Part shown: piece by piece, positions 45,562 to 55,857 of the stretch
Numbering within the stretch: the first letter of the stretch is position 1
Layout of the letters: every line of letters starts with the position of its first letter
DNA from: Neptunitalea lumnitzerae
GTDB lineage: Bacteria; Bacteroidota; Bacteroidia; Flavobacteriales; Flavobacteriaceae
Length of the DNA stretch: 64,000 nucleotides
Assembly: GCF_027924185.1 (NCBI RefSeq)
Contig: NZ_BRVO01000004.1
Location: 62,001 to 126,000 of the forward strand
Direction of reading: 5' to 3'
Notes under the pieces: generated by a model
Told to the model about the DNA's origin: nothing
What the model saw: the letters and a program-made list of their open reading frames with translations, nothing else
The model's database searches: none
Program-made: the position numbers and the translations under genes

Positions 45562-47745
45562 CTAATTCGGTTTTAAAATTACAGTAACTCTAGTACCAGT
45601 TTCAACTCCTTCAATATCTTCAATCATTACACTCACAATATCTTTATACATAGTATTTAAAATTTGAATACGTCTGTCTATGTTACCCATTGCCTTAGAT
45701 GTTTTCTTCTTCTGATGTTCAGTTTTAAGAGCCTTAGACTGTTTTCTACCAATACCATTATCTAGTATTTCAATTTTAATAGAAGCATCCTCATTTTTTA
45801 CTATTTGAATTCTTAACAAACCTTTTGTATCTCTATACCTAAGTCCATGCCAAATAGCATTTTCTACATACGGTTGCAACAACATTGGAGGTATCTGATA
45901 ATTATCGGTATCTATAGTTTCATCCAAATCAAATTCAAAATCAAATTTATCTGTAAACCTAGAATGCTCTAGTTTCACATACAGCTTTAATAACTCTACC
46001 TCTTTAGAAAAAGGAATAACATCTTCTTCTGAGTTTTCTAAAACACTCCTCATCAAAGAAGAAAACTGACTTAAAAATCGGTTTGCATTACGTTCATCAT
46101 TTGTAGCTATGTAATGATTAACAGAGTTTAATGCATTAAATATAAAATGAGGATTCATTTGAGATCTCAAAGATTTTAAAGCCAACAGATTATTGGTTAT
46201 TTTCTGTTGTTTATTATTTCTAAAAAAGAAATACGCTGTTAAAGCTAAAAGAGTTAATCCTATTATTAGAAGATAAATTGTTAACTGCTTTTTATGATTA
46301 CTTTCTACAGTTAATTGTTGATTTTTTATAGCCAATGCCATTTTACTACGCTGTAACTCACGGTCGTTTTCTAAGCTTTTAATACGGGCCTGCTTAGTTG
46401 CTATGTCATTTCTAAAGCGATTGGCTTGCGAAATCTGCTGCTCCTTTTTTCTATACAAAGTATCTACTAAGGCAACATAACTTTGGTAAGACTCTAAAGC
46501 CTTCTTAAAATCACCAACCGTACGGTACAATTCAGACAACTTACGCGTGGCATCTTTCTCCACCACAATATCCTTCTGTTCACTGGCCTGTTTAATACTT
46601 TCCTTTAAATAGGGAATAGCCAATGTAAAAGCATTTTTAGAAATATAAGCACGTGCAATTTTGTAGTTCATTTTTTGCAATGAAATAGAATCTAACACCA
46701 AACTATCATTTGCTACCAGCGATTCCATTTTCTTTAAATTCTCTTGCCTAATTTCAATTTCTTTATCGTACAACTGATTTGCATTATAAAAATCAGCTGT
46801 ATTCTCACTTGCCTTTAAAACATCAAACTCACTTCTAGAATTTTCTTTAGCAATAACTACAGAGCCATTTAAATACCCCAGTGCATTACTATTGTCTCCT
46901 ATAGCAGCATAAGACTCTCCTAACTTAGCACTTATAGCTACCGCTAGCTCATCGTTAGATTTTACAGCTAAATCTAACGCCTTTTTACGATACTCAATAG
47001 ATTTATCAATTTCTTCAAGCTGAACTAAAGCCTCCGCCAAAGAATTTAGAACCTCCACCCTAGAATGATCATCTTTCCAGGTAGTGTCTAGTAGCTTTGT
47101 AAAAACATCTTTAGCCTCTGCGTATTGCTTATTTTTTAAATAAGCCTTTCCTAGTTTTAAAGACAATTCAGCATTTGAGGCACCACCTATTGCATTTTTA
47201 TAATTAGAAACAGCCAAATCAAACTGTTTCCAATACATATAAACATCTCCTAAAAGCTCATAGGAAGCCATACGCTCCTTCTCATACTCATCTAGCTGAA
47301 GTAACCTCAAAGACTTCTCAATAGCCGTTAAACTCTTCTCTATAGATGTTTTCTTATACATCTTAGCACTATCTAGTAAACTAGTATGCATTTGCTTTAC
47401 TTCTTTACTATTATTAGGCACGTAAAATCCTCTTACTAATACCTCTACATCATCATTACTAGTCAGCGTATGGTACACAGGTACAATATCTAAACCGGTA
47501 ATAACCAATTCATCTCCCACTTTAGCCCTAATAGAAAATTTACCCAGCTCATCGGTATACTCAGGCAAACCACCACCAACAACATATACCTCAATATCTC
47601 TTATAGGTTTTTTACTTTCAAAATCTTTCACCACCCCCTTTAAATTAAAGGTAGTTTTAGATTTATCCTTATTTTTTGTCTTAGCCTCTTGGGAATACCC
47701 TAAAAAACTAAACACCATAAAAAATATTAAAATTAGCTGCTTCAT
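45562..47745 (-). CDS. LytS-type sensor histidine kinase with TPRs and a carboxypeptidase-like domain
   Basis: 727 residues. Signal peptide (MKQLILIFFMVFSFLGYSQ), then a CarboxypepD_reg-like beta domain (~30-110, FNLKGVVKDFESKKPIRDIEV) and a long TPR region (~140-450). A coiled coil and a membrane helix follow (~490-512, YLLIIGLTLLALTAYFFF). The His_kinase/HATPase part has the phosphoacceptor His in SQMNPHFIFNALN and ATP motifs PPMLLQPYVENAIWHG and LDNGIG. The sensor region is thus periplasmic. Signal unknown. Confidence 0.92.
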   Translation of the reverse strand: MKQLILIFFMVFSFLGYSQEAKTKNKDKSKTTFNLKGVVKDFESKKPIRDIEVYVVGGGLPEYTDELGKFSIRAKVGDELVITGLDIVPVYHTLTSNDDVEVLVRGFYVPNNSKEVKQMHTSLLDSAKMYKKTSIEKSLTAIEKSLRLLQLDEYEKERMASYELLGDVYMYWKQFDLAVSNYKNAIGGASNAELSLKLGKAYLKNKQYAEAKDVFTKLLDTTWKDDHSRVEVLNSLAEALVQLEEIDKSIEYRKKALDLAVKSNDELAVAISAKLGESYAAIGDNSNALGYLNGSVVIAKENSRSEFDVLKASENTADFYNANQLYDKEIEIRQENLKKMESLVANDSLVLDSISLQKMNYKIARAYISKNAFTLAIPYLKESIKQASEQKDIVVEKDATRKLSELYRTVGDFKKALESYQSYVALVDTLYRKKEQQISQANRFRNDIATKQARIKSLENDRELQRSKMALAIKNQQLTVESNHKKQLTIYLLIIGLTLLALTAYFFFRNNKQQKITNNLLALKSLRSQMNPHFIFNALNSVNHYIATNDERNANRFLSQFSSLMRSVLENSEEDVIPFSKEVELLKLYVKLEHSRFTDKFDFEFDLDETIDTDNYQIPPMLLQPYVENAIWHGLRYRDTKGLLRIQIVKNEDASIKIEILDNGIGRKQSKALKTEHQKKKTSKAMGNIDRRIQILNTMYKDIVSVMIEDIEGVETGTRVTVILKPN

Positions 47746-47948
47746 TACATTTCTTAAGAACTATAAACTTACATGGAAAATCTTATATAATAAAATGATA
47801 AAAGTCTAGTAACAGCTATTAAACCACTAAAAAAGTATCGGTTACTCAACCATACATGGGCAATACTAAATAACACCCCTACTACACTCATTCTAATTTT
47901 CATTTAGAAAATGTTTACCTCAAATTACAGATTTAAAACTATAACATT

Positions 47949-48956
47949 ATGAAACACGTATTTCTTTCAGTAGTAGTATTACTCATTAGCATCCAAGCAC
48001 AAGCACAAGTAAAAGGTAACGCCAATTACCAACCCAACCCTAATCTTGTATCTAGAGCTAACCTAGCCACTACACAAGGCTACCTCCAAAAGCAAGTGGC
48101 AACACAAAACTTATTCAACAATCCCACATCTAGCAACATAAGCATTACCACAAATGCACTTTGCAACGTGAAAGCAGCCAAGTATGTTGCAGTATTTAAT
48201 ATTTCGCAAGTAGGCAAAACAACGGAACAAACCAACAAATTACTATATGATAGAATAAACGCTATTAAGAACACCCTATTTGAAAAAGGGGTTTCAGAAG
48301 AAGACATAGTTACCGATGTAATATCGTTTATCCCGAATTACGAAGTTACTGTAGAAAAAAAGTTATTTAGTAAAAAATATGTTGAAATACCAACAGGGTT
48401 TGAGCTACAAGTTAACCTACACATAGGTTTTAAAAACATAGCTTTATTTGAAGACATATTAACTTCTTGCGCCGCAAACGAAGTTTACAACTTAGTTAAG
48501 GTTGACTACGTAATAGACAATATTGAAAATATTTATAAAACACTACAAGAAAAAATAATAACCTCAGTGAAGTCAAAAAAAGAATATTACAACTCACTAG
48601 GTATTACACTGGACAATTATAATATTGAGTATGCAGAACAGAAGTACTGCTATACACCAAAAGATTTTTACCAAAGCTTTCAGGCTTTTAACAGTATCAG
48701 TATGGAAGCCATAACAAAATCAAATGGTATTACACAGGCTAAAAAACAAACCTCTTACTATTACCAGCCGCTAGAAAACAACCAGTTTGATATTGTTATA
48801 AACCCAACCATTATAGAGCCTGTAATACAAGTAGTATTAAGCACTCATATAAAATATACTCCTAAACCCAAAGATGTAAGCACACCAGAAAAGCAATACA
48901 TACTAATTTCACCAACCGGAGAAATAGCTACCAAAACTATTGACCCTACCATGTAA
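47949..48956 (+). CDS. Exported SIMPL-domain (DUF541) protein
   Basis: 335 residues. Signal peptide (MKHVFLSVVVLLISIQAQAQ) followed by the SIMPL fold (YVAVFNISQVGKTTEQTNKL, LFEKGVSEEDIVTDVISF). The C-terminal region (QPLENNQFDIVINP) is less conserved. SIMPL proteins are periplasmic or outer-membrane and poorly understood; some are linked to stress. Divergent from the sensor kinase gene. Confidence 0.78.
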   Translation: MKHVFLSVVVLLISIQAQAQVKGNANYQPNPNLVSRANLATTQGYLQKQVATQNLFNNPTSSNISITTNALCNVKAAKYVAVFNISQVGKTTEQTNKLLYDRINAIKNTLFEKGVSEEDIVTDVISFIPNYEVTVEKKLFSKKYVEIPTGFELQVNLHIGFKNIALFEDILTSCAANEVYNLVKVDYVIDNIENIYKTLQEKIITSVKSKKEYYNSLGITLDNYNIEYAEQKYCYTPKDFYQSFQAFNSISMEAITKSNGITQAKKQTSYYYQPLENNQFDIVINPTIIEPVIQVVLSTHIKYTPKPKDVSTPEKQYILISPTGEIATKTIDPTM

Positions 48957-48965
48957 ACAAAAAAA

Positions 48966-48986
48966 AGAGGGGTTAAAAACCCCTCT
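48966..48986. terminator. Bidirectional terminator (mainly for PorP/SprF)
   Basis: Stem AGAGGGGTT / AACCCCTCT with a 3-nt AAA loop. The minus-strand transcript continues TTTTTTTG. Confidence 0.85.
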
Positions 48987-49020
48987 AATAATATATAACA
49001 AAATAGTAATTACTAATATC

Positions 49021-50019
49021 TTATTGAGCAAACGGACAGTTACAGTGGTAAGCTTGTTTTTCTTCTCCAAAGGTAAGTCCTAAAGTAAGTTGGTGGTATC
49101 CCCCATTCTGGAATTTTATATCTCCCATTTGATAAGAATACGTATAACCAAACATAAAATTATCATAATTAACCCCTAGTAAAGGAGATAATAATTGCAA
49201 TTTTTGCTCGTTAGTAGCTTGTCCCAATACATACTCTGCACCATCTAAACTACTTCTGTATGACAAACCACCCCATATTCTACCAAACTCCATTTCTCTA
49301 AAAGCAAGCATATTTAAATCAATATTACTTTCTCCTGTAGAACTAACATGTTGAAACAACATAGAAGGTTGAAAACTCCATTCTGTTTCACCAAAAGTGT
49401 ATCCACCAGAAAGAATAAATCTTCTTCTATTTGTTGGCTCTAACTCAGAATATAAATCTCTACTAACTTCTAAAACATTATGCACAGAAAATTGAATAAA
49501 GAAATCAGATACTGCATAAGCCATCCCTATATCTACATTAGGCTCTGTAGAAGTTTGATCGCTACCAATAATGTTGTTATCTGTAGTTCCGTTATAATTA
49601 AAAAACTCTGATTCGTCTAATCTTCCTTGAAAAATAGAAACACTAGCACCAAAAGAAAGTTGATTTAAATATCTAGATCTTTGATCCAAACTAATGTGGT
49701 GAGCATAGGTAACTTTCATCCCTGTTTGAGAGTGGTAACCATTTCTATCATTGATAATCATTGCTCCAATAGCCGATCTTTCTCCCATTCTAGAATTCAC
49801 ACTAAGTGTTTGTAATGCTGGTGCATCTTCTATACCAAACCATTGTTGTCTTGCTGTTAATCTAACTTTTGTACCAGAACCAGCACCTGCCATAGCTGGG
49901 TGTACTAGATAGTAGTTGTCTGTAAGATAATCAAGATAAACAGGTAATCCTTCTTGTGAATATAAATAGCCTGAAAAGGAAGTTAATAAAAGTAAAAAAA
50001 AGTATTTCTTTAAATTCAT
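49021..50019 (-). CDS. PorP/SprF family T9SS-associated outer-membrane protein
   Basis: About 332 residues (start at MNLKKYFFLLL; an ATG five codons upstream is also possible). Signal peptide, then barrel-like strands. Typical motifs are YLTDNYYLVHPAMAG, RQQWFGIEDAPALQTLS, NDRNGYHSQTG and YAHHISLD. PorP/SprF proteins are needed for secretion of adhesins such as SprB. Usually next to a large adhesin gene; none is present here. The C-terminus has YHCNCPFAQ. Confidence 0.92.
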   Translation of the reverse strand: MNLKKYFFLLLLTSFSGYLYSQEGLPVYLDYLTDNYYLVHPAMAGAGSGTKVRLTARQQWFGIEDAPALQTLSVNSRMGERSAIGAMIINDRNGYHSQTGMKVTYAHHISLDQRSRYLNQLSFGASVSIFQGRLDESEFFNYNGTTDNNIIGSDQTSTEPNVDIGMAYAVSDFFIQFSVHNVLEVSRDLYSELEPTNRRRFILSGGYTFGETEWSFQPSMLFQHVSSTGESNIDLNMLAFREMEFGRIWGGLSYRSSLDGAEYVLGQATNEQKLQLLSPLLGVNYDNFMFGYTYSYQMGDIKFQNGGYHQLTLGLTFGEEKQAYHCNCPFAQ

Positions 50020-50034
50020 GGTTCTATTTGTCAT

Positions 50035-50450
50035 ATTTATGTAATACCAAATTCAAGTTTATAGCTGGATGCTTTTGTAAACTCACCCTACAGTTTCCTA
50101 ATTATAACTTAAAATTTGTTAAAATATTATATGCAAAAAAAATATTCATCAAAATTCATGGATGAATATCGATTAAGAAATAACTAAATTAACATTTATT
50201 CATTTTATAGTAGGTGTTGGGCTTATTCGAAAGCAATAATAAATCTTTTTTATGAAACTGTTAACTAAAACATCAATATTTAACAGCTTTATTCTTAAAA
50301 TTTATTTAAAGCAGCAAATTACAGAAATACTTATTAAATTTCATAACAAATTATTAAAATATCTTAAAAATTATCAATAGTAGAAATAATAAACTCTAAG
50401 AAAATTAAAAATATTTTGATTTACGTATTTTTGTGAAAAATTTTTAATTA
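50035..50450. other. 416-bp A+T-rich intergenic region before nfu
   Basis: It contains a -7 element at 50426-50433 for the Nfu gene. A 42-codon open frame at 50252-50380 is Lys/Leu/Ile-rich and was not accepted as a gene. No strong hairpin, repeat or RNA signature was seen. Confidence 0.5.
50426..50433 (+). promoter_or_regulatory. -7 element for nfu
   Basis: TATTTTTG, a perfect TAnnTTTG match with a ~13-nt leader to the ATG at 50451. Confidence 0.45.
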
Positions 50451-51347
50451 ATGAGCAATTACAAAATTAGCATACAAGAAACCAACAACCCTACTATAAT
50501 TAAATTCAGTGCAAATGAATTCCTATCTAAGAATTCTTATGAGTTTAAAAATATAGACGACGCACAGAACTCTCCACTAGCACAACAGTTGTTTTATTTA
50601 CCATTTGTAAAAACGGTTTACATTTCAGGCAACTTTATTGCAGTAGAGCGTTACAACATTGTTAACTGGAGCGATGTATCTGAAGAAGTAGCTACACAAA
50701 TAGAAAACTACTTAAACGAAGGTAAACCAGTACTTATAGAAGACGAAGCTTCTAAACAAGTACCTGTTACTGTTTACGCAGAGAGCACCCCTAACCCAAC
50801 AGTTATGAAATTTGTTGCAAACAAGAAATTAGTAACTACTATTTGGGAATTTAAAAACATTGACGAAGCTTCCGATGCCCCTTTAGCAAAGGCACTTTTT
50901 CACTTTCCGTTTGTGAAAGAAGTTTTTATTGATGAAAACTACATATCTATTACCAAATACGATATGGCAGAATGGGGAGAGGTTACCTTGGAATTAAGAG
51001 AGTTTATTAGAACTTACATTGCAGATGATAAAGAAATAGTTTCTAAAAGTGCTCCTCAGAAAAAGGAAACAGAACAAGTTACCGATGAGCAATTTGAAAA
51101 ACTAGACACTACTTCTCAGCAGATTATTAATATTCTTGAAGAATATGTAAAACCAGCTGTAGCTAGTGACGGTGGTAACATTATGTTTAAAGACTTTAAT
51201 GAAGAAGAACAACGTGTATCTGTTATTCTACAAGGTGCATGTAGTGGTTGCCCATCATCTACTTTTACTTTAAAAAATGGAATTGAAACAATGCTTAGAG
51301 AAATGCTAAGCAATCCTAATATAAAAGTAGAGGCTCTTAACGGTTAA
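50451..51347 (+). CDS. Nfu-type Fe-S scaffold with duplicated N-terminal domain
   Basis: 298 residues. Two Nfu_N domains in tandem (ETNNPTIIKFSANEFL... and ESTPNPTVMKFVANKKL, residues ~5-95 and ~105-195) precede a NifU-like domain with the cluster-binding CxxC (GACSGCPSS). It probably delivers Fe-S clusters to apo-proteins. The N-domain duplication is visible in the shared FxxxKxxYExKNIDxAxxxPLAxxLFxxPFVKxVxI pattern. Its 3' end overlaps a terminator stem. Confidence 0.93.
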   Translation: MSNYKISIQETNNPTIIKFSANEFLSKNSYEFKNIDDAQNSPLAQQLFYLPFVKTVYISGNFIAVERYNIVNWSDVSEEVATQIENYLNEGKPVLIEDEASKQVPVTVYAESTPNPTVMKFVANKKLVTTIWEFKNIDEASDAPLAKALFHFPFVKEVFIDENYISITKYDMAEWGEVTLELREFIRTYIADDKEIVSKSAPQKKETEQVTDEQFEKLDTTSQQIINILEEYVKPAVASDGGNIMFKDFNEEEQRVSVILQGACSGCPSSTFTLKNGIETMLREMLSNPNIKVEALNG

Positions 51348-51366
51348 GTTAGAGCCTCTCTTTTTT
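51329..51366 (+). terminator. Terminator overlapping the end of nfu
   Basis: AGAGGCTCT (51329-51337, inside the last codons) pairs with AGAGCCTCT (51351-51359), followed by CTTTTTT. The loop contains the nfu stop codon. Confidence 0.8.
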
Positions 51367-51386
51367 CTTTTCTTATGTATTATGTT

Positions 51387-53636
51387 TTATCTCACGATTT
51401 TTCTATAATCATCGTGAAACTCTTTAAACATTTCTAACAGATTAATTGTTGCCCCAATTAAATCTTTAGTTTCTAACAATAAACTAAAGTATAACTTCGT
51501 GTTTTTAGGACTGGTTTCTGTAGTTCTAATACGGTCAATTTGTTTCTGTATCAATACCGCAACGTGATCTTGCAACTGCTTATGCTTTAAAATAATGGTA
51601 GAAACATCATTAAACTCTTCCTTACCAAAGCTCACAGAAATCTCATCAAACAACACCTGTAATTCTTTATCTATACTCTTAAGGTCTCTAATTTGATTAA
51701 ACTTAAGATTCTTATGGTTGTTATTTACGTGAGAATAACTATTCTTAGTTATAAACCCTATAGACTGTACCATATCTTGCAAGTAATCTAGTATAAGAAT
51801 GTAAAACTTACTTGCCTCAACAGAAGTATCATCTAAAGACTTAATAAAGTAGAATACATCACTCTTAAGTCCGTCTACTTCCTCTTCTAATTTATTTAGA
51901 GCCTTCTTATTCTTTTTCAAGTTACCCAACTCTTGTAACCCTAAATTATCTATTACACCAGTATATAATCTATTTACTTTAGATATAACACTTGAAATAT
52001 TATCTGAACTTTCATTAATAATCTCATTGATCGTTATTAAATCGGCTCTATCAAATTTTCTATTTGCTTCTTTCTCTTTTTCAGAACGTTTATGTGCCAC
52101 ATAGCTTCTAAACAACAATAACCCTGCAATAATTAACATTGCAACAATAGCTATCATTTCTCCAAAGTAAATAATAGTAGCAAAAAGTGATGCCGCCACA
52201 AACGCTACTAAAGCGGTAACAAACCACCCTCCAATAACGTTAAATACACCAGCTACTCTATATACAGCACTTTCTCTACCCCAAGCTCTATCTGCTAAAG
52301 AAGACCCCATAGCCACCATAAAAGTTACATAGGTTGTAGAAAGCGGTAATTTTAATAAAGTACCAATAGAAATTAAAATACTAGCTACTACTAAGTTTAC
52401 AGCAGCCCTAACCAAGTCAAACGCTGGAGCTTCCTCATCTTTAGCAGGCTTTTTCTTAGGTTCTGCAAAACGAGCATCTATTTTTTTACTAATAGAATTT
52501 GGTATTACATAACCAATACCTTTAGATAAATTAACGGTTCCTCTTACTACCATTCTAGAAAGGTAGTTTGGCTCAAAACGCTCCGCACCATCATTTTGTC
52601 TAGCAAGGTTTACCCCGGTTTCTACTACAGCTCTTGCTTTTTTAGAAAACCATAATGTAATTACCATAATAACACCTGCTAAAAACAGCATATAGGTATT
52701 TGCTGGCACTTTTTGTGCCAATGCTCCCATGGTTAAATCTGAAGGCATCCCTTCTCTAACCCAAATTTGGAAAGAGTTAAATGCTGCCAACGGAACTCCA
52801 ATAAAGTTTACAAGGTCATTACCTGCAAACGCCATTGCCAAACCAAAGGTTCCAATTACAATAATTACCACTAGAATATTAATCTTCATTACGTTTTGCA
52901 GCAAGTATGACACTAATGTCCAAACCACAAAACTTACTAGAAGCAACAACATTGTATTATTGTTCACCCAGTTCAAGGTATCTTCAGTGATAAATGAAAC
53001 ACCTTTTAACCCCTTAAACAATATGAAATAAGATATAGCCGTAATAGCAATACCTCCAAATAAACCTCCTACGGTTTTTAATTTTTTCTCATAATCGAAA
53101 GTAAAGATCAATCGGGATATATACTGTATAATAGCCCCCACAGAAAATGCTACAATTACCGAGACAAAAATACCCCGTATAATTTCGAATGCCTTTGTGG
53201 TGTTGATGTAGTTCAGTACTTCTTGAAAACCATCTCCTTTTTCAAACACTTTAATAGAAGCAATAGCCACAGCCGACCCTAACAATTCAAATACAATAGA
53301 TACTGTGGTAGAAGTAGGCATCCCCAAGGAATTAAACAAATCTAACAGCAAGATGTCTGTAATCATTACTGCTATAAAAACAATCATAATTTCCTGAAAA
53401 TAAAACTGATCTGGATTAAAAATCCCTTTCCTGGCAACTTCCATCATTCCACTAGAAAAAATTGCACCAAAAGCAATCCCTGCACTGGCTACAATCATAA
53501 TAGTTTTCATGGATACTGCTTTAGAACCAATAGCGGAGTTTAAGAAGTTCACGGCATCGTTACTTACCCCTACTACTAAATCAATTACTGCTAGTACAAA
53601 TAAGGCTACTAGCATGAAGATGTACACTTGTTCCAT
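51387..53636 (-). CDS. PiT-type phosphate transporter fused to a PhoU-like domain
   Basis: 749 residues. Two PHO4-family signature halves are visible: GVSNDAVNFLNSA near the start and AGNDLVNFIGVPLAAF mid-protein. About ten to twelve membrane helices are split by a cytoplasmic loop. After the last helix (~residue 500), an all-helical region (INEIINESSDNISSVISKVN and following) resembles PhoU/DUF47. It should carry phosphate with Na+ or H+, with the C-domain as regulator. The long fused form is known in Bacteroidota. Confidence 0.9.
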   Translation of the reverse strand: MEQVYIFMLVALFVLAVIDLVVGVSNDAVNFLNSAIGSKAVSMKTIMIVASAGIAFGAIFSSGMMEVARKGIFNPDQFYFQEIMIVFIAVMITDILLLDLFNSLGMPTSTTVSIVFELLGSAVAIASIKVFEKGDGFQEVLNYINTTKAFEIIRGIFVSVIVAFSVGAIIQYISRLIFTFDYEKKLKTVGGLFGGIAITAISYFILFKGLKGVSFITEDTLNWVNNNTMLLLLVSFVVWTLVSYLLQNVMKINILVVIIVIGTFGLAMAFAGNDLVNFIGVPLAAFNSFQIWVREGMPSDLTMGALAQKVPANTYMLFLAGVIMVITLWFSKKARAVVETGVNLARQNDGAERFEPNYLSRMVVRGTVNLSKGIGYVIPNSISKKIDARFAEPKKKPAKDEEAPAFDLVRAAVNLVVASILISIGTLLKLPLSTTYVTFMVAMGSSLADRAWGRESAVYRVAGVFNVIGGWFVTALVAFVAASLFATIIYFGEMIAIVAMLIIAGLLLFRSYVAHKRSEKEKEANRKFDRADLITINEIINESSDNISSVISKVNRLYTGVIDNLGLQELGNLKKNKKALNKLEEEVDGLKSDVFYFIKSLDDTSVEASKFYILILDYLQDMVQSIGFITKNSYSHVNNNHKNLKFNQIRDLKSIDKELQVLFDEISVSFGKEEFNDVSTIILKHKQLQDHVAVLIQKQIDRIRTTETSPKNTKLYFSLLLETKDLIGATINLLEMFKEFHDDYRKIVR

Positions 53637-53815
53637 TCTATTTTAATTATGTGGCAAAAGTGTGGCAACTTGGAAAATTATATGTTAAGTTAATGTTACC
53701 AAATTGGCACTTTCTCACTTTTTAAGTATGATTGCGACAAAAATACTACTTTAGGTAAGAAATGAGGTTATTTAAAAATTAATTACCTCTCAAAATACGT
53801 TAATCTATTTAAAAA

Positions 53816-55852
53816 ATGGCTTCACTTACACCCAATAATCTTATTACAGAAAACAGCCCGTACCTTTTACAACATGCGTACAACCCTGTAGCATGGAATG
53901 CGTGGAAACCTGAACTACTAGAAGAAGCTAAAAAGCAGAAAAAATTACTGATTATAAGTATAGGATATGCTGCGTGTCATTGGTGCCATGTGATGGAAAA
54001 AGAAAGTTTTGAAAATGAACGCATAGCTAGCTTTATGAATCAGAACTTTATAAATATTAAGATAGACCGAGAAGAACACCCAGATATCGATCAGCTTTAC
54101 ATGAATGCATTGCAACTAATGCAAAACACCGGCGGTTGGCCTTTAAACATGGTAGCATTACCAGATGGCAGACCTTTTTGGGGCGCCACCTATGTAAAAC
54201 AAGACGATTGGCTGCAAATACTTCAGCAACTGGTTCATATTTATAAAACTGATACCCCGAAAATTTACGAATATGCAGAAAAATTAGAAAAAGGATTGGA
54301 ACTTTTCAATCTTGTAGAACCCGCTTCTGTTGATACTATTTCTGTTGAAACCATTAAAAATACCGTACACCAATGGCAACTGCAATGGGATGAAACTTTT
54401 GGCGGCAATCAGGGAGCTCCTAAATTCATAATGCCTACACAATTCAATTTTTTTCTATCGTATGCTTTTCAGACCAATAACACATCGGTTTCTAAGCATA
54501 TTGTAAATTCTCTAACCAAAATTGCCTATGGTGGTATTTTTGATGTGCTAGGCGGAGGATTTTCACGATATAGCGTAGATGAAAAATGGCATATTCCGCA
54601 CTTTGAGAAAATGTTGTATGACAATGCTCAACTTATTTCTTTATATGCCAAAGCATATACTGCTTATAAAACACCCCTATTCAAATGGGTTATTGAAAAA
54701 ACTATAGATTTTACTATACAAGATTTATCTAACAACAAAGATGCATATTATGCATCGTTAGATGCCGATAGTCTTTTGAGCGACAACACCGAAAAAGAAG
54801 AAGGCGCTTTTTACGTATGGACAAAAAACGAATTAAAAGCACTTTTAAAAGAAGACTACCACATATTTAAGTACGCATACAACATTAACAAAACAGGCTA
54901 TTGGGAAAACAACCACTACGTACTATACCGCACACATTCTTTAAAAAATATAGCAACCACATTTCAGCTAACAGAAACAGAAGTAGAAAACCTATTAAGT
55001 AAATGCAATAAAATCTTAAGTACAGAAAGAAATAAACGAGCGCAACCAGACAAAGACACAAAAATTATTACCGGATGGAATGCTCTACAAATTACCGGCT
55101 TTATAGACGCTTACTTTGCTACTAAAACAGAAGATTACCTTAGCCTTGCAGTACGTACAGGAAACTTTATCTCAACCCAATTAACTAACGATAAGGAACA
55201 ACTATACCGTACTTTAAAAACAAAAAACAAGATTACCGGGTACCTAGAAGATTACGCTTTAACTATTGAAGGTTTTTTAAAACTATTTGAAGCAACTGGA
55301 AATATTAATTGGCTACAACAATCTGAGAAGTATACCGCTGTTTGCCTTGATGAGTATTATGATACCGTAAAGGGCTTGTTCTACTTTTCATCATCTAACA
55401 CCCCTGTAGTGGTTCAGCGATCTATTGAAAAAGCAGATAATGTAATACCGGCTTCTAACAGTGTAATGGCACATAACTTAAAAAAACTAGGCATTTATAC
55501 AGGTAAAAAATTCTATACAGATACTTACCAAAAAATGCTTAGCAACATAATTGCCGACACCTTAGAATACCCTCGCTCTTACACTAACTGGCTTACTTTA
55601 GCATTGGAAAAACAAAGTAGCACCTACGAGGTTATTATTGTTGGAGACATTGCTAAAGAAACTTTATTAGCATTTAAAGAACATTATATACCCAATGCTA
55701 TTTTTGCCATAAGCACCTCAGAAGCTCAATTGCCAATTTTTAAAAATAGGTACAAGCCAAACCAAACACTTATTTACGTTTGCAAAAATAACACGTGTCA
55801 ATTGCCAGTAACAACTATTGAAGAAGCTATGGCTATTATAAAAGCTAAATAA
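53816..55852 (+). CDS. Thioredoxin-domain protein, DUF255 (YyaL/SPATA20-like)
   Basis: 678 residues. The N-terminal thioredoxin-like DUF255 domain has the redox-type motif ACHWCHVM and NTGGWPLNMV. An (alpha/alpha)6-barrel-like C-terminal region follows (ILGGFSRYS-like: DVLGGGFSRYSVDEKW, ADSLLSDNTEKEEGAFYVW). The physiological role of this family is not settled. It has its own promoter region; convergent with tsaB, 5 bp apart. Confidence 0.9.
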   Translation: MASLTPNNLITENSPYLLQHAYNPVAWNAWKPELLEEAKKQKKLLIISIGYAACHWCHVMEKESFENERIASFMNQNFINIKIDREEHPDIDQLYMNALQLMQNTGGWPLNMVALPDGRPFWGATYVKQDDWLQILQQLVHIYKTDTPKIYEYAEKLEKGLELFNLVEPASVDTISVETIKNTVHQWQLQWDETFGGNQGAPKFIMPTQFNFFLSYAFQTNNTSVSKHIVNSLTKIAYGGIFDVLGGGFSRYSVDEKWHIPHFEKMLYDNAQLISLYAKAYTAYKTPLFKWVIEKTIDFTIQDLSNNKDAYYASLDADSLLSDNTEKEEGAFYVWTKNELKALLKEDYHIFKYAYNINKTGYWENNHYVLYRTHSLKNIATTFQLTETEVENLLSKCNKILSTERNKRAQPDKDTKIITGWNALQITGFIDAYFATKTEDYLSLAVRTGNFISTQLTNDKEQLYRTLKTKNKITGYLEDYALTIEGFLKLFEATGNINWLQQSEKYTAVCLDEYYDTVKGLFYFSSSNTPVVVQRSIEKADNVIPASNSVMAHNLKKLGIYTGKKFYTDTYQKMLSNIIADTLEYPRSYTNWLTLALEKQSSTYEVIIVGDIAKETLLAFKEHYIPNAIFAISTSEAQLPIFKNRYKPNQTLIYVCKNNTCQLPVTTIEEAMAIIKAK

Positions 55853-55857
55853 AAAAG

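Noticed and set aside
50252-50380. 42-codon ATG open frame before nfu
   Set aside because: Low-complexity Lys/Leu/Ile-rich sequence in A+T-rich DNA, no promoter or conserved feature; expected by chance.
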